The notes under the pieces: generated by a model | What the model was told of the DNA's origin: nothing | The model's database searches: none | What the model saw: only the letters and a program-made list of their open reading frames with translations | Part shown: positions 10,825 through 23,800 of the stretch, piece by piece | How positions within the stretch are numbered: position 1 is the first letter of the stretch | How the letters are laid out: the number at the start of each line of letters is the position of its first letter | Position numbers and translations under genes: made by a program | Assembly: GCF_005239225.2 (NCBI RefSeq) | Contig: NC_133295.1 | Coordinates: 10,168,001-10,232,000 of the forward strand | DNA from: Populus alba | Taxonomy: Eukaryota; Streptophyta; Magnoliopsida; Malpighiales; Salicaceae | Length of the DNA stretch: 64,000 nucleotides | Direction: 5' to 3'

Positions 10825-11998
10825 CCTCTTAATCACATGGTTAAACAACCTCAACAAAGTAGAAATACAACTTGAAAAGCCAAAAACGAGGTTTGATAGA
10901 ACCCTAACCCATAGGTAACCTTGTACTTAATAGTCAAAGGTATTGGAATAAACTTAGACCCAGAGATAACCTTGTACCTAAGAACCTGGAGTACATGAAT
11001 GATATCACAAAACTAGTTAATCTTTGATAAGTTGGATGTACAATCTTTGTCTTTGCAAAGAAATTATGTTTTACCATAAACAATAATTAAAAAAAAAAAA
11101 GAAATTTGTGTTTACTATCACCAAGTTGCTGAAACTTGCATCACCAAAATATTATATAATCTCCTCTAAATAACCATAACGGATCCTTTTTAGATTGCAA
11201 GCCAATAGAACCAAATTAGGAATCAACGAACATAAGTTTAGTAATGAAATAAACACCTAAACAATGTTTAATAGGCCAGAAAAAATCCAAATTAATAATA
11301 ATCATTCAATATTAAATAAATAAAATAGGATAATAAAAACAAAGTCTTCTTACTAGAATTCATCCATGCAGCCGAAATCTCCAAGCTCTCTTGAGTGGTG
11401 TTTGGGCCAAAACTTTTAGTATAAGAATTCAACTAGGATAGTTTGTTTTGATTGCTAGAATTTTCTTCCTCCTCTTAGTCTCCTTGATATTTGAGGAATA
11501 CCTAAGAATAAGAAAAAGAAACCCAAGAGAAAGATCCCCTTAGATATCAACACATCAAGTCCATATAGGACTAGTAATCCTTTCAAAGTATAGACTTTAA
11601 TTCTTCAATGAATTCAAGTCATATTAGGGACCCTTGTAGCCCAAGCTCATGCCAAGTTTAAGGCCTAAATAAGCCTCATTTAATATCCTTCTTTTGACCA
11701 AAATTAATCTTTTATAGGTTTGGACTGATTAGGTTAAAAATAGCCAAAAAAGAATAATTTGTCGATAAATTTGCCAAAAAAGTAACAAATTTGACTAATT
11801 TAAATAAAATATTCCCGAACTCCAATTGACTTGAAATTTTACCAAAATATATTTTTATGCATTTGGTATCTCCTTGTAAAATTTCATCTTGATCCAAAAT
11901 AGTTTTTGAGAGATATGCCTGATCTCACAAAACTAACCAGTAGACATTTTAAGGCAAGATTCAAATCTAACTTGAATAGTATCATGTTGTTGTGGTCA

Positions 11999-12060
11999 AT
12001 TAAATTTCATACAATGACTCTGTTGTTATGATTAACTAAATTCCATGTTTTAATCATCAC
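11999..12060. repeat. Outlying copy of the 36-bp minisatellite
   Basis: TTGTGGTCAATTAAATTTC at about 11991 and the related piece starting at 12035 are 36 bases apart and match the unit of the array at 10645. They lie 1.2 kb from it. Confidence 0.6.
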
Positions 12061-12360
12061 CATTAATTCGAGCATCAAATCATGTCATCCTGCTCCAATG
12101 ACATAACATTTATAGTAAATTGTCCTAAAGGCATAACATTTACATGATACTCCCCAGAAAACATAACTTTTATAATAACTTTTTTATTAGAAGATCATTT
12201 ACACACACACAAAGATATATTCAACTTAATAACGGTAACTTAAATAAATTCATCAGAAATAACCTTTTAATAATTGATTTCTAAGGTCCTTATCCAAATA
12301 GTTGGGTTTAATCTCCAATTATTTATTTAAGTCTCATCAAAACAATTGATTTTACTAATC

Positions 12361-12470
12361 AAACAATTAATGAAGTCCACATAGCTAACTTTAATAACCA
12401 AACAATTAATTAAGTTCTTGTTTAGACAGTTGATTTTAATAATCAAACAATTAATTAAGTCCTTTGTATG
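12361..12470. repeat. Short direct repeats (AAACAATTAAT motif)
   Basis: AAACAATTAAT followed by TAAGT or GAAGT occurs at 12361, 12400 and 12445, spaced 39 and 45 bases apart, with TGATTTTA(A/C)TAATC before it. It is a degenerate tandem repeat. Confidence 0.6.
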
Positions 12471-13791
12471 AACAGTAAAGGAAATGCCTTCTTCATCTTA
12501 TTTTTTTCTCTTTTGTTTTCCTTTCATTTTTGTCTTTATATACTTAATTTCATCCCTCAATATTTGCTTAATTTTGAATTTATCTTCATAATTTATTTTA
12601 ATTTACTTTCTATAAGGTTATCGCAGTCTCAAACAAATATCCTGACATTTGATTTATGCTTGATTTTACAACCGTTTAAATTTTTTATCTTATAATTAAG
12701 TAAAATTAATTTAAAAAACAAAGTTCTTAAACCCTCTCGAATCACAAATTTGACAAGTTACACCATCAAACCCGAGTTAATCTAATATGTCTTCGTCAAT
12801 AGTAAAAAAAGGTTATCTTGATTTTTTCTAAAGTCAAATCATACTTTGTATCGGTTGTTTGGTTTGTTAGAGCAACTCTCATACAAGTTAATTTTAAATT
12901 CAAATTATATAAGAAATCAAGTCAAGAAATTTTAAAGTTAACCTATTATAACAATATTAAATAGTTTTATATGATCTGAATATTTTTTTACATTTAATTT
13001 TTTATTCAAATCGTAGCACAACACAATTATGAAAACGAGATGAATAAATTGAATTTTTACATTTAAAAAGGATATAATTCAATTTATTTTAATTTTTATA
13101 TTATATTCATCATTTTTATCTTATTTCTTTCAAGTTACTTAAAAAACTAGTTTTAACATTATTTTTTTTAAAATTAAAAATTAACCTTTAATTTATTTTT
13201 GGATTATTTTAAATATTAAATTCTAAATAAAATCTAATTGTGGAACCTCAAAATTATTTTAGACATGATCTGAAAATTGAAAATCAAGAGCTTACAAACA
13301 TGATGGAAGGGACCAAAGCACCTAGCTAAACTAACCTAATTTGAAAACGTCATCAACCCAAACCTACGTGGCATCCACTTGCTTGCTCACAACCCACCGT
13401 CAGCCGCCCAACAATCATTTAAAACAAAAACAAATAAAAATAAAAAAACGAAAAATTCCATCACTGCTTCCTGTCTTTTACCTAATTTGAAAAGAAAAGA
13501 AAAAAAATAAATCAAACGCCGTCAATTAACTTGACCCAAAATCGTCCCGTCAATCTCCTCTGCTTCCGCAATCCAGACTTCAATCACCTCTCTCTCTACT
13601 GTTTTTTAAAACTCTCCTTCTCTCTACTGTTAAACCAGTTTCAGTTGCTTGTAATAACTGCTTTTAAATAAAACTTAAGTATTAAATGAAAGATTCCGAT
13701 TCATTTTTAGCTACTGACTCGCATACAGATAGTCACTTGCTCTCTCTCTTTCTTGTAATGACCTCTTCTTTTTAGGGTTTTCGTCTTAGTT
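12471..13791 (+). promoter_or_regulatory. Upstream region and 5' leader of the SIS3-like gene
   Basis: The distal part to about 13240 is A+T-rich with no gene. The part after 13260 is more complex. It contains TACGTGGC at 13365-13372, an ABRE/G-box-type site with an ACGTGGC core. From about 13560 it has CT-rich leader sequence (repeated CTCTCTCTACTG). An ABA- or stress-linked role for the site would be inference. Confidence 0.5.
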
Positions 13792-16700
13792 ATGGCTATG
13801 AGAGGCGTCGATTTCAAGTGGTTTGTCCTCATTAATCTTTCCTTCATGTTATCTTCATTTGTGTGTGTGTTGGTGCCCTTTTGTTTCAAGTGATTTTTGT
13901 GTTTTTGCTTGAAAATATTGGGTTTTGCAGGTACGATGGCTTCTTCTTGTCAATGCTAGCAACAAGTGCGTATCCTTGTTATTATGTATACATTTTTAGA
14001 TTTTTGGCTTTCTCTTTTTAAGGGTTTTAATTTTCTTTCTTTGATTCTCAAGAAAGTTTGAATCTTTTCTATGCTGTTGCCTACACTTTTAAGTTCTTAA
14101 TCTTCTTGCAGCTTTCTTTTGGTGATTAATTTAACATCAATCTTTTACTATCTTTTCTTGGTTTTATATCTTCACAATACCCTTTTGTTTGATTTCTAAG
14201 AGAAATTGTTTGTTCTTTCTTTAACAATGACACTCATAGAATCATTGTTGCTATCAATTGGAGGCGTTATCATATTTGTACATACCCATTGCACATATGG
14301 ATAATGGTAGCTCTCCCTCTGCCTCTATCTTTATTCTAGTTCCAACAAATTATGTGAACATAACAGTTTCTTTTATATCTCATTTCTAATGTTTGTTGGT
14401 CAGGTTGATTACACTACCGTTTTTGTGTTTCGCTTGTTGATGTTTATAGATAATGGACTTGCTGCTGGAATGGGATTGTAAGGCCTGTTATCTTGTACAC
14501 CTTGGCATCAATTCTTTCTTTCTTTTTATAATAATGGGCTCTTCTACTTTTGATGAGAATTCTGCGTTATGTACAAGTATTCTAGTTTTATTTTAAAGAT
14601 TTTGGAGATGTTTTGAGAAAGAAATTTGCTGGAATAAAGATATTGGGTTTAACTCCCACATTATCTTTGTGCTCTTGAAAAAGTATTCTTTTTAGTAGTT
14701 TTTTAAATATTACATGCAATCAAGCAGCTGCAGATTTTGCTTGCTTTTTATTGGTTTAATCATGTTATCATACGAGTGAATTCTCTTAATAATGTAGGCA
14801 TTTGCTGTTGAAAACTTGTTTTTTCCCTTTCATATAGTCAAATTGTATGGTTGGAGAATATCTTTTGCATCAGTTTATCACATGTTCTTTTACTGAAAGT
14901 TTGAAAAGGCACTTTGTAAGCTTAATCTTGCTGAATAAGTTCTTCTTCATCTATTTTACTTCCTTCAGGGATTTTGGGAGGCAGCAGAGATATGCCCGTT
15001 TTTGTGGAAGAATTGTTGTTCTTTCAATTCTCTCTCTACTGCTATATCCATTTCTTTGGGCTTGGACTATAATTGGCACACTCTGGTTCACGAGGGCTAG
15101 AGATTGTGTAAGCTCTTTATTTATATTCCTCAATTGGAAGCATTGTCATCTTGAGACAATCTTAATTCAGGAGGTGATGTATTTAATTTGTTGCAGTTAC
15201 CAGAAGAAGGTCAGAAATGGGGTTTTCTTATATGGTTGCTTTTCAGCTACTGTGGACTGATTGGTATCGCTTGCATCTCTGTTGGAAAGGTTATCATAGT
15301 TCCTTGTGCTTCTATTTCTCTCCTTAACTTTACCTGCTATTGTTTATCCTAAGTAACCAAAACATTCTGCTCATCGATGCTTTCTTATGTTCACCTGCCC
15401 CTTCTTATCCTTGACCATTTTAATATTCTTTTCTAGTGGCGGGTACGAAGACAAGCACACCACTTACGTGCTCAGCAAGGCATTCCTATTTCAGAATACG
15501 GGGTGATGGTTCATGCATCTTAAGTACTAAAGTTTATTATTACTACTGTCATGGTTTCTTTTAATCACCCTGCTTATGCATCCAGGTATTGGTTGATTTG
15601 ATCCGGGTGCCTGATTGGGCGTTTGAAGCTGCAGGTCAAGAAATGAGAGTAATGGGCCAAGATGCTGCTCCATATCAACCTGGACTCTATTTGACTCCCA
15701 CTCAGGTAAGTGCCAGTCAATAGCTATGAATTATGATTGCCTATTTTCTTTTTTGATTGGGACAACATCATGCACATTCGTGTTTTCTATAACCTGAAAA
15801 TACAGAACAGCAGGTTTCAAGTACATGTAGTAGATTTTTCTTGTAATTTGCCATGGAAGGTAGTCCAAATTATTATATCGCAGCATGGATTAGCCTTAAT
15901 AGAGAAGAGCATGGGCTGGTATCCCAAGAAATGTTATTATAACTCTATTTTGTGTCTGCTTGCTCTCCATATATTCTGGAGGATGTCTAAGTCATTGCAT
16001 TCTATTATTGGACTTAAGGCTCATATGATCATTGTCCATTCCAGTAACTCACAGTAATCTTTTTGATGAAATCTGGTCTTGTATCATTATTCTAAATTTA
16101 TATAGCTTTTAGTTAGTTTATAATCTCTCTGGTTCTGTTGTCTTTTCATAGAGAGAAGCAGTGGAGGCGCTCATTCAAGAACTTCCAAAGTTCAGGCTCA
16201 AGGCTGTTCCAACTGACTGCAGTGAATGTCTCATCTGCCTCGAAGAGTTCTATGTAGGGAACGAGGTAAATATTTTGACTACTCTGCTTTCTATGTGCCA
16301 AAGTTTGCCCTAGAGAAGGTCTATTGCAGAAATAGTTGGAACTAGCCCTTCCATGCATTAAAAAACTGTTTTTATTTAGTTTTTCGATAGAACTTCTGGT
16401 ATACCGTAGGTTTTTTACTACTCCAGAAGGAAAAAATGATGTGCTTCAATCCCAACGAATATATTCCAACTATTTTAGTTCAGAGCAATTTATTCACAAG
16501 ACATTTGTCTGCATATTAGACCACCATAAAGATGATCATGAGGAAAATTATCACTTTTTTCATATTAATAGAAGGTTAGTGCTGGTAGTTAAACTCATGC
16601 CAACAATTTTGTTTCATGTTGTCTTTGTGTGATTGGGTTTGTTACATGTTAGAGTTGACAAATCACACTGGCCATCTGGCTTGAAGAAAATAAAAAACAC

Positions 16701-17140
16701 TTTTGAATTACCAAAGTTCCTTACTAGTAATATTGCAGGTTCGTGGCCTACCTTGTGCACATAATTTCCATGTTGAATGTATTGATGAGTGGCTTCGACT
16801 GAATGTGAAATGTCCACGGTGTCGCTGCTCAGTCTTCCCTAATCTTGACCTTAGTGCCTTATCTAATCTCCGTGCTGATTCGGAAAGATCTCCTGCCACT
16901 GTAACAACCAACCGATATGTGAGAACTGTGCCTTCCAGCCACAGCTATCTGTTGAGAATGCAGGGTCTGCTGTGGCCTGTCCAATCTGGGAATGCTGGGG
17001 ATCCCACTGATGCAGATATTGATGTGGAAGCTGCTGAGAATGGAAGTGCACACATGGCAACTGGGGAACGAACGGGTACGGAATCAGTTTCATCAGCTGG
17101 ACATGCGCTTGGGGGTCAGTCCACCCAAACTCATCACTAG
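13792..17140 (+). CDS. SIS3: RING-H2 E3 ubiquitin ligase, SIS3-like (10 exons)
   Basis: Membrane-anchored E3 ligase; the Arabidopsis relative SUGAR-INSENSITIVE 3 is a positive regulator of early seedling sugar response. Exons: 13792-13820, 13931-13969, 14240-14306, 14404-14477, 14969-15107, 15197-15289, 15437-15502, 15586-15705, 16152-16265, 16739-17140. Together they give 380 residues with all phases matching. Hydrophobic segments near residues 13-29, 42-60, 86-109 and 124-146 are likely membrane spans. The RING-H2 finger is complete: Cys235, Cys238, Cys253, His255, His258, Cys261, Cys272, Cys275 (C-x2-C-x14-C-x-H-x2-H-x2-C-x10-C-x2-C). It is split by the last intron between Glu247 and Val248. 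The tail after 290 is Ser/Thr-rich and less conserved. For exon 2 the donor at 13970 is required; the earlier GT at 13966 breaks the frame. I recognise the family from the start MAMRGVDFKW onward. Confidence 0.92.
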
Positions 17141-17870
17141 TCATTTTTTTTTTTTTGGATTTACAACATATTAACCCTGTGCCGAGAAAACCTAGGTTCC
17201 ACTGAATCTCACTTTAATGAAAACGCCCTGGGCTGTTTTATATATAATACAGAGAAAAGCTAAATGATATTTGTTCATGCTCACTGTCTTAACTGCTGTG
17301 TTGCTACATGCTGTCACCAATTCATATGGGGAGTTCTGGACACAAAAATCCGTAATGATAACTGTTGCCTTTTTGTTAATGGGAATGGAGCTTGAATTTG
17401 CCTTGAAAAGTTGTATCTCTCTCTCTACCAGGTGAACGAAAAATTTCATTTTATTTGAGGCAAAAGTAATATTGCGTGGTCCTTACTGTATAAATATTCA
17501 AGTAAAGTTGCTGAGTTTAAGAGATCATAATAACATAATCATTCAAATGCCTTTTAATGATTTTTCCAGCCACTCACTTGATTTGAGTGCAGACAATTAT
17601 GCGTTATGTATTTTGTTTGGACTTGTGAAGTCTCCCCATGCTTGGATTCGAACCAGAAAAGATTTGGGACCTATATCCCTTTGATCACAGCCTGCAATGT
17701 TGCTGCAACTCGCTATTTGCAAGCACTGGAATTGAAATTATTTTATGGCCATCAGTTTTCTGTATGCTTCTTTTGATGTCAAAGTCACGATTACCTCATC
17801 AAATTTGTTATCTCCACTTGTGTCTAAGGAATTACTGTTCACTGTGAAATTGGATGCTTTACCTTGCGAA
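17141..17870 (+). other. 3' UTR and flank of the SIS3-like gene
   Basis: Sequence of gene-like composition with no coding continuation. It contains CTTGGATTCGAACC at 17641-17654; the - strand reads GGTTCGAATCC, an exact RNA polymerase III B-box core. No matching A box or tRNA fold was found, so it may be a tRNA-derived SINE piece or chance. Confidence 0.4.
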
Positions 17871-18300
17871 AAGTTAATTATAATTTAGTCTTTGCAATTT
17901 ATCGAAACAAATTAATTAATTCCTATAATATAAAAAATAATTAAATGGTTCTTTGATTAATGTTGATCATGCTTACTAACTTTTAAACTTTTTTTATATT
18001 TTTAAAATGAAAAATCAAAATGAATTGAAAAAAAAAAACATGAAATCGATGAAAATGATCAATTTATAAAGGTGACCTCATTAATTGGCCACCAGGTTTA
18101 GTGAGCAAATCACAAGACCTATTTCGAGGTCCTCATTCTATAAAAGAACAAGATGATCTTTCGAATCTCCAACGGGGAAAATTAATGGGGGAAAGCTCAA
18201 TCTACTCAATAACATTGTTGATTGGAATCGATTTTTCTTTATTGTAATTAAATTCAATTATAATCTTTTTATGATTGCTAAATACTTTTTACTACAAATA
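17871..18300. other. A+T-rich intergenic DNA
   Basis: No ORF, RNA gene or recognisable repeat was seen. It leads into the dispersed repeat block that starts at about 18.4 kb. Confidence 0.4.
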
Positions 18301-20560
18301 ACAAGGATGTAAAATTGATTATATATAAGATTAAAAAAAAAATACATTGTTTTTCTCATCTATATTTCTAAAATGACACATAACAAAATAAACTAAAATG
18401 AATGGTGGAATCAAGAGGATCAATCACTATAGCTCTAGATTTAATGGCACTATGAATTAGAATAGTAAAAAGATAAATTTGCCCCATAGCAACACAAAAA
18501 GTTTACTTGGATGTTAGGGCTAGTGATGTCTTTTTTCCTTTTTATGTATAATAAAAGTATTTAATTCCCTTTAAAATAAAAATAAAAAAGTGAACTGGGG
18601 TTTAGGGCTATTTTGGGTTTTCAATTATAAATGCAAAGAAAATTTTACTAAGATGTCCTTAGGGTGAATAAAACATCAACTTTCATCTTGAGTCATTGCC
18701 TGTTTGGGAGTGAGGTTGAACCTACTTTTCGGAAAATTTCAATTTTTTTTTCTTTGCTAAAATTGAGTGCGGTTTGTACTTTTTGAATCGTTTTGATGTG
18801 TGTGATATCAAAAATAATTTTTAAAAAATAAAAAAATATTATTGGCATGCTTTTCAGCACGAAAAGTTATTTGAAAAGCAACCGCTACCACACTCCCAAA
18901 CACCCTCTAGTCATTTCATTTTATTTTATTTTTTGTAATTAATTGGGTTAAAAAGAAGATTGGTACTTTAATTTGTAATAAATATTATTAAAAAAAAAGT
19001 GATCAATGCATGTTTTGTATATGTTTGCGTGTGGGTTATGCCATGTTCTTCAAATGACATGTGTAGTATTGTTTGATGGTCAAATATTGGCTTTTATGAT
19101 AGTGTTCAAATCATCTTGGTAGCCTCTTAATCACTAAGCCAGTTGTGTCATCAACAAATTTCTGGTTTGACATTAATGATATTTTTTTTTCTCTCCCCTC
19201 CTTAATTATCATGCTTGGCCCTTTAAATTTTCAAACCAACCCCTCGGTTTATTTTTTCTTAAAATTTGGTTCTTATTTTTTGCTAATTTTTTTGTGGCCC
19301 TTTTGTAAGGGTTTTTTTTTTCCCCCGATCTCATCATTTAATACCAATTTGTTATCGTTGTTTTTTCCGCTTGATTTTCATTCTTTTGGTTTTTAATTTT
19401 TTTTCTTGATTCTTTTGTGTAATTTTTATTGTTTTTTAATTTCATTGTTCAATCTAAATTTATGGTATATTTTTTTAATTTAGTCCTCATTATTTTAATT
19501 TTTTTATCCTTTTATTAAAGTAATTTTTCTTTTCAATTTCACCATTCAATAAAAATTTTGTAGTTGCCTTCTAATTTATTTTTTATTTTTTTTTTATTTT
19601 TATCCTTTATCCTTTATATTTTAATTTTAATTTTTGGTTTTGGATCCTTTTTTATAATTGAATTTTTTTTTTTTAATTTCATCCTTCAATGTTTGATTTT
19701 CTTTTTTTCATATATGGTGCTTCTGGTCTAATGACCCAAGTCATGAGTTTGAAAAGTTAATGCAGGTTTACATCTTTTTTTTTTTTTTTTTTACTTTTTT
19801 TATTTCATTTTTTACATTAGTTTTATTTTTAAAAAATAACTTTGTTGTTTTCTTCAATTTATTTTCTATTAGATTATTTCAATTTCATGACGTAAACCGT
19901 AGATTTAGCAAATCAACCTAGTTTGGCTCACTTTATATTACTTAGATTACATGTCAATCATGTTAACATGGGTTGATTTAGACTATTATTTGTTCTTTTT
20001 TTTTTTTTACCTAATTTTATATTTCCTAAGGTTTTTTTTTCATAATTTATTGTGATTATTTTTTTATATATTTAATTTTGGTCCATTTAATATTATTATT
20101 TATTATATTATTATCTAATTAAAATAAAATAGATATATTTAACCTAGTCAGGATATAACTCAAGTAATAAATTTTTTTTTTCTTGTTTGAAAATTTACTT
20201 GCAACACCTAAACATTAGTTTTCGTGAAAAAAATAACAAGGCCTTGTCTCTAATACTGAAATCAAGATTTAAAATAATTTTATAAGAATGAAGTTAGTCG
20301 AAGATACATGTCATTTCATTAAAAGGTTAATGATGAAACTTAAACTTATACTTGGATTAAAAATCTCTTTTATTTACTATTAAGGGCTCTAAGCGTCAAA
20401 TATTATTGGTTTTACCATTTCACAATAAAGTCGGGGGGAATCTAAAAAATTATAGATAAACGAAAATAATAGCCCCTAAAATTTAAGAATAAATAAAAAT
20501 AAAAATGGTAAAATTTGGCAGGCTGTACATTAAAATGGATCCAGTAGATCTTATACATGT
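18301..20560 (+). mobile_element. T-rich dispersed repeat, copy 1 (unclassified)
   Basis: No coding capacity. It shares landmarks with blocks at 36.6, 56 and 62.5 kb. One is TTTCATCCTTCAATGTTTGA (about 19678). Others are a TCATATATGGTGCTTCTGGT stretch (about 19709), ATGACCCAAGTCATGAGTTT with GAAAAGTTAAT after it (about 19730), and, further left, GTGGGTTATGCCATGTTCTT (about 19032). A MITE is inserted at 18698-18907. The T-rich composition and lack of any protein suggest a non-autonomous retroelement, but I could not find termini or target duplications. Confidence 0.45.
18698..18907 (+). mobile_element. hAT-like MITE, 210 bp, with 8-bp target duplication
   Basis: The ends are inverted: left GCCTGTTTGGGAGTGAGGT, right (reverse complement) GGGTGTTTGGGAGTGTGGT. 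They are flanked by GAGTCATT (18690-18697) and TAGTCATT (18908-18915), which match at 7 of 8 positions. Eight-base duplications and a small size without ORFs fit non-autonomous hAT elements. Related copies lie at about 29354-29564 (opposite orientation) and 54960-55151. Confidence 0.75.
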
Positions 20561-20813
20561 AAGTAAATGTGAGATTTACTAGAGATTTATATAATTAGTA
20601 ATTTTTAAATTTATAAAATTAATTAAAATATATATAAAATAGTTTGGATATTAATTAATAATAATAATAATAAATAAATAAATAAACCAAGAAACTCTGA
20701 ATATTCTAGTGAGCCTCCTCTCACTTTCTTACAGGTTTATCCTCAACTATCCCCAACTATAAATTAGTTATCATCAAATTCCAACAGCAATTAATTCCCC
20801 AAAAACACCCTTG

Positions 20814-20845
<32 letters not shown>

Positions 20846-20876
20846 AAAGCACCTCAAAACCCTCAAGCATTAAGAG
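20561..20876 (+). promoter_or_regulatory. Proximal promoter and CT-rich 5' leader of the EXECUTER gene
   Basis: A short ATA/ATAAA tract (20658-20690) is followed by TC-rich sequence, including a run of about 16 CT dinucleotides at 20814-20845. CT runs just before the start codon are common in plant leaders. The leader is in frame with a stop (TAA at 20871) directly before the ATG. Confidence 0.5.
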
Positions 20877-23800
20877 ATGATAGTGGGAAATAATGTCTGT
20901 GGGATGGGGCAATCGATAACTACAGTGCCCCAGTTAAGACCCTTTTGTTGCATTGATTTCTCAGCCCACAAGTCTACCAATTTTAGCTTTCTTTTCGGTT
21001 GGGGCCGCTCTTCTGCTCTTCTCAACAACAACAGGAATTCTTCTTTTTCTCTAAATAAAACCACCCGCAAGAGCTCAAATTTGCACTGCTGTCGTTGCAA
21101 TAATAGCAATAATACTTTGGAGTGGGACTGGAACAGATGGAACCGCCATTTTTCTGAGATTGAACAAGCTGAAAGTTTTGCTTCTGTTCTCAAGGTACCT
21201 CTTTTTAGCTTTTAATAGGTTTCTTTGGATGTTTTTGTGGCGGGTTCTTGTTGTTGTCTGCATAATTCCTGATTATGTTAAAGGGTCTAATTTGTTGTAG
21301 CTGAAAACACGAAGTTTATATTTTTAATTGTAACTAGTTTATTGCGATTTTTTTTTTGGCAGATAATCAGTTTGCCTAATTGCTCAATTTATTAAATATT
21401 GGTCTTTTATGATCGGTATTGGTTCTGTGCCTTTTTGTTTCTATGGATTTCATATGTCTAGCTTGGTCTTGAGGTGCTTTACTGTCCCATAGGTGGTACC
21501 AGTTCAATTTATTATCTTCTGCTGTATTATAGGAAACATGTCAATATAACAACTGGTTCAATTGCATGGAAAATGTGAACAGAAAGGTTGTATAGTTTGT
21601 CATTCTGTGTGGTTCCATTTTTTTGCGTGAGTGTTCGTCATCCAGAGAGATTTTCGTGATATAGTTCCTTTTGCTTTATTCAGTCAGGAAGCAAAAAAGT
21701 TTTTTCAAATACGAGGGAATAATCTTTCCTAGGAAAGCAAAACCTTTTTGTTTCAGAAAAGTGTGCTATTTTCATGCGATTGAGATGTGCTGCATGTATG
21801 CGGAGGTGGCTACTTCTTCCATACTTCTGTTTCTTGGAAGAAAAGAGATGGGGGGTATATATGAGAGTTATTGTATAGCATGACTGTTTTGAGTATCAAG
21901 GACATGAGGGATATAGCAGAATCAGAAAATGGTTTTTATTTATTTATTGCTATGCTAGTATTAAGACTTATATTATGTATTGTGTATTTTTAGAACAATG
22001 TGTTTTGGTATACCCATCAGGTAATTGACTTTGCCAAAAAACATGTTGATTGCCAATCAACTTTTGAAAATTAGAGAACTGGTTTTCCTCTATAATGAAG
22101 TAAGCTTACATGCTTGATGACTGATAAATTATAACTGCACATTAAGCATATATGTCTGTGGTAATGGTCTCAATTAATTTGGATCCATCCAGTTTCAGTT
22201 TTAGCTGCTTAGATATTGAAGCAAGAAGTTCTAGCATATCCATATTGCTTGTTCTTTTGTATTAATTGAATGCCTTCTTTTCAGTTTCAACTGGAGGATG
22301 CAATTGAAAATGAAGACTTTCAAGAGGCTGCAAAGCTGAAAATAGCCATTGCTGAAGCTACTTCAAAGGATAATATAGCCCATATAATGTCTGAATTGAA
22401 GGTTTGAATTCTATATGGGGCCTTAGAACTGTGTTCATAGAACTTTATACAGTCCCTTGAAGTATGGGCTTGCATGCGTAACATTCAGTTTTTAATAATA
22501 AGTGTCTGTTATCTGCAGAATGCAGTAGAGGAAGAACGATACCACGATGCTTCAAAATTGTGTAAATATACAGGAAGTGGATTGGTAATTACCTTAGCAT
22601 CAATTATCTATTGTCCAGTCATATTTTTACGGTTTCAGGTCACCTGCTTTACATTTTCTAGTGAAATTGAGAATTGACATTTCTTGGCCTGGATGAACAA
22701 TAAATATAGTGAACAGAGCATCGCACTTTTAGACAAGAATTAGAAATGTTTTTTTTTTTGTTGCACCCCCATTATTTAACTAAAAAGGGGATAAACTTGT
22801 TTAAGTTGTTCCTTTTGGAGGCATGACTTCCTGTGATTTTATTTTTAAAGCCTTCAACTACAAGTGAGGACCAAGTGCTTTTCATTATGGAGCTCTTAGA
22901 TTTTGTCTCCTGACTTGTACATTGCCTCTTTGGTTTCATATTTCTTTTACCTTTGTGAGTTGGTTTGGATTGTAAATTTAGCCTATCCAATTAGATCATG
23001 TATTGTTTAATGTAGGTAGCAACCAACAAACTTAGATCTCAGAATTTCTTGATTCTTCTCATATTTTCTTTCTTGCAATGTCAATTTAAATTTTCTGCTC
23101 TGAGTGAACAGGTAGGTTGGTGGGTGGGCTACTCATCGGATTCTGATGATCCCTTTGGCAGACTGATTCGCATAACACCTGGCGTGGGCAGATTTGTTGG
23201 CCGGAGTTATACTCCAAGGTAAGGATATTTGTCATCCTGATTAATGTTTGATGCACTGGAGCTTGTTGGTAAAATATCATTTTCTGCAGGCAGTTGGTCA
23301 ATTCATCTCTTGGAACTCCGTTATTTGAGATTTTTGTGGTCAAAGATGCTGAGGAAAAGTATGCTATGCAAGTGAGCTACAATTTCTCCTTTTAGATTGT
23401 TCCTCATTTAAACACTAACCACAGATCAAATTCATGAGCTTGTTGACTTAAAATTATGCATTACCAATGTGGAGAGTCATGGGATTTTTTGGATGATGCT
23501 GACTTTATTTACGTGCTCATACTGATTCACCTGTAAGGGAAGACATTACACATGCCCAGAATTCAGAACTACAATATGAATGTGCTGTGAGGCATATGTC
23601 AAGTGGTTATGCTTGAAATTTACCGTGGTAATTAAGTTCAGAAAATTCTGTAATCTAGTGTTGATTACAGAATGAGTCTTTATGGTGTGTGGGCTTGTAA
23701 ACAGTCTGCATGTGGCAGATTACTGTGTAGTCCTTAGGATCTGTAATGATATGCTCTTGATCAGGGCCGATCAATTCTCTGTTGAGCTAATCTCTTTACT

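Larger units (their letters stand above)
9399..12460 (-). mobile_element. Possible LTR and derived sequence of a reverse-oriented retroelement, rich in minisatellite
   Basis: The left edge is set by the primer-binding site at 9385-9396; the right edge is not defined. The region has no coding capacity. It holds degenerate short tandem motifs at about 10040-10580, a clear 36-bp array at 10645-10824, another pair of 36-bp units at about 11999-12060, and a 39-45-bp motif repeated at 12361, 12400 and 12445. Whether all this belongs to one LTR is a guess. Confidence 0.3.

Noticed and set aside
15737..16057. 106-codon ORF inside the SIS3-like gene as a separate gene
   Set aside because: It lies wholly within the intron between exons 8 and 9 and has no recognisable content.
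17640..17660. tRNA gene on the - strand around the GGTTCGAATCC core
   Set aside because: The T stem pairs poorly and no acceptor, D or anticodon stems could be built around it.
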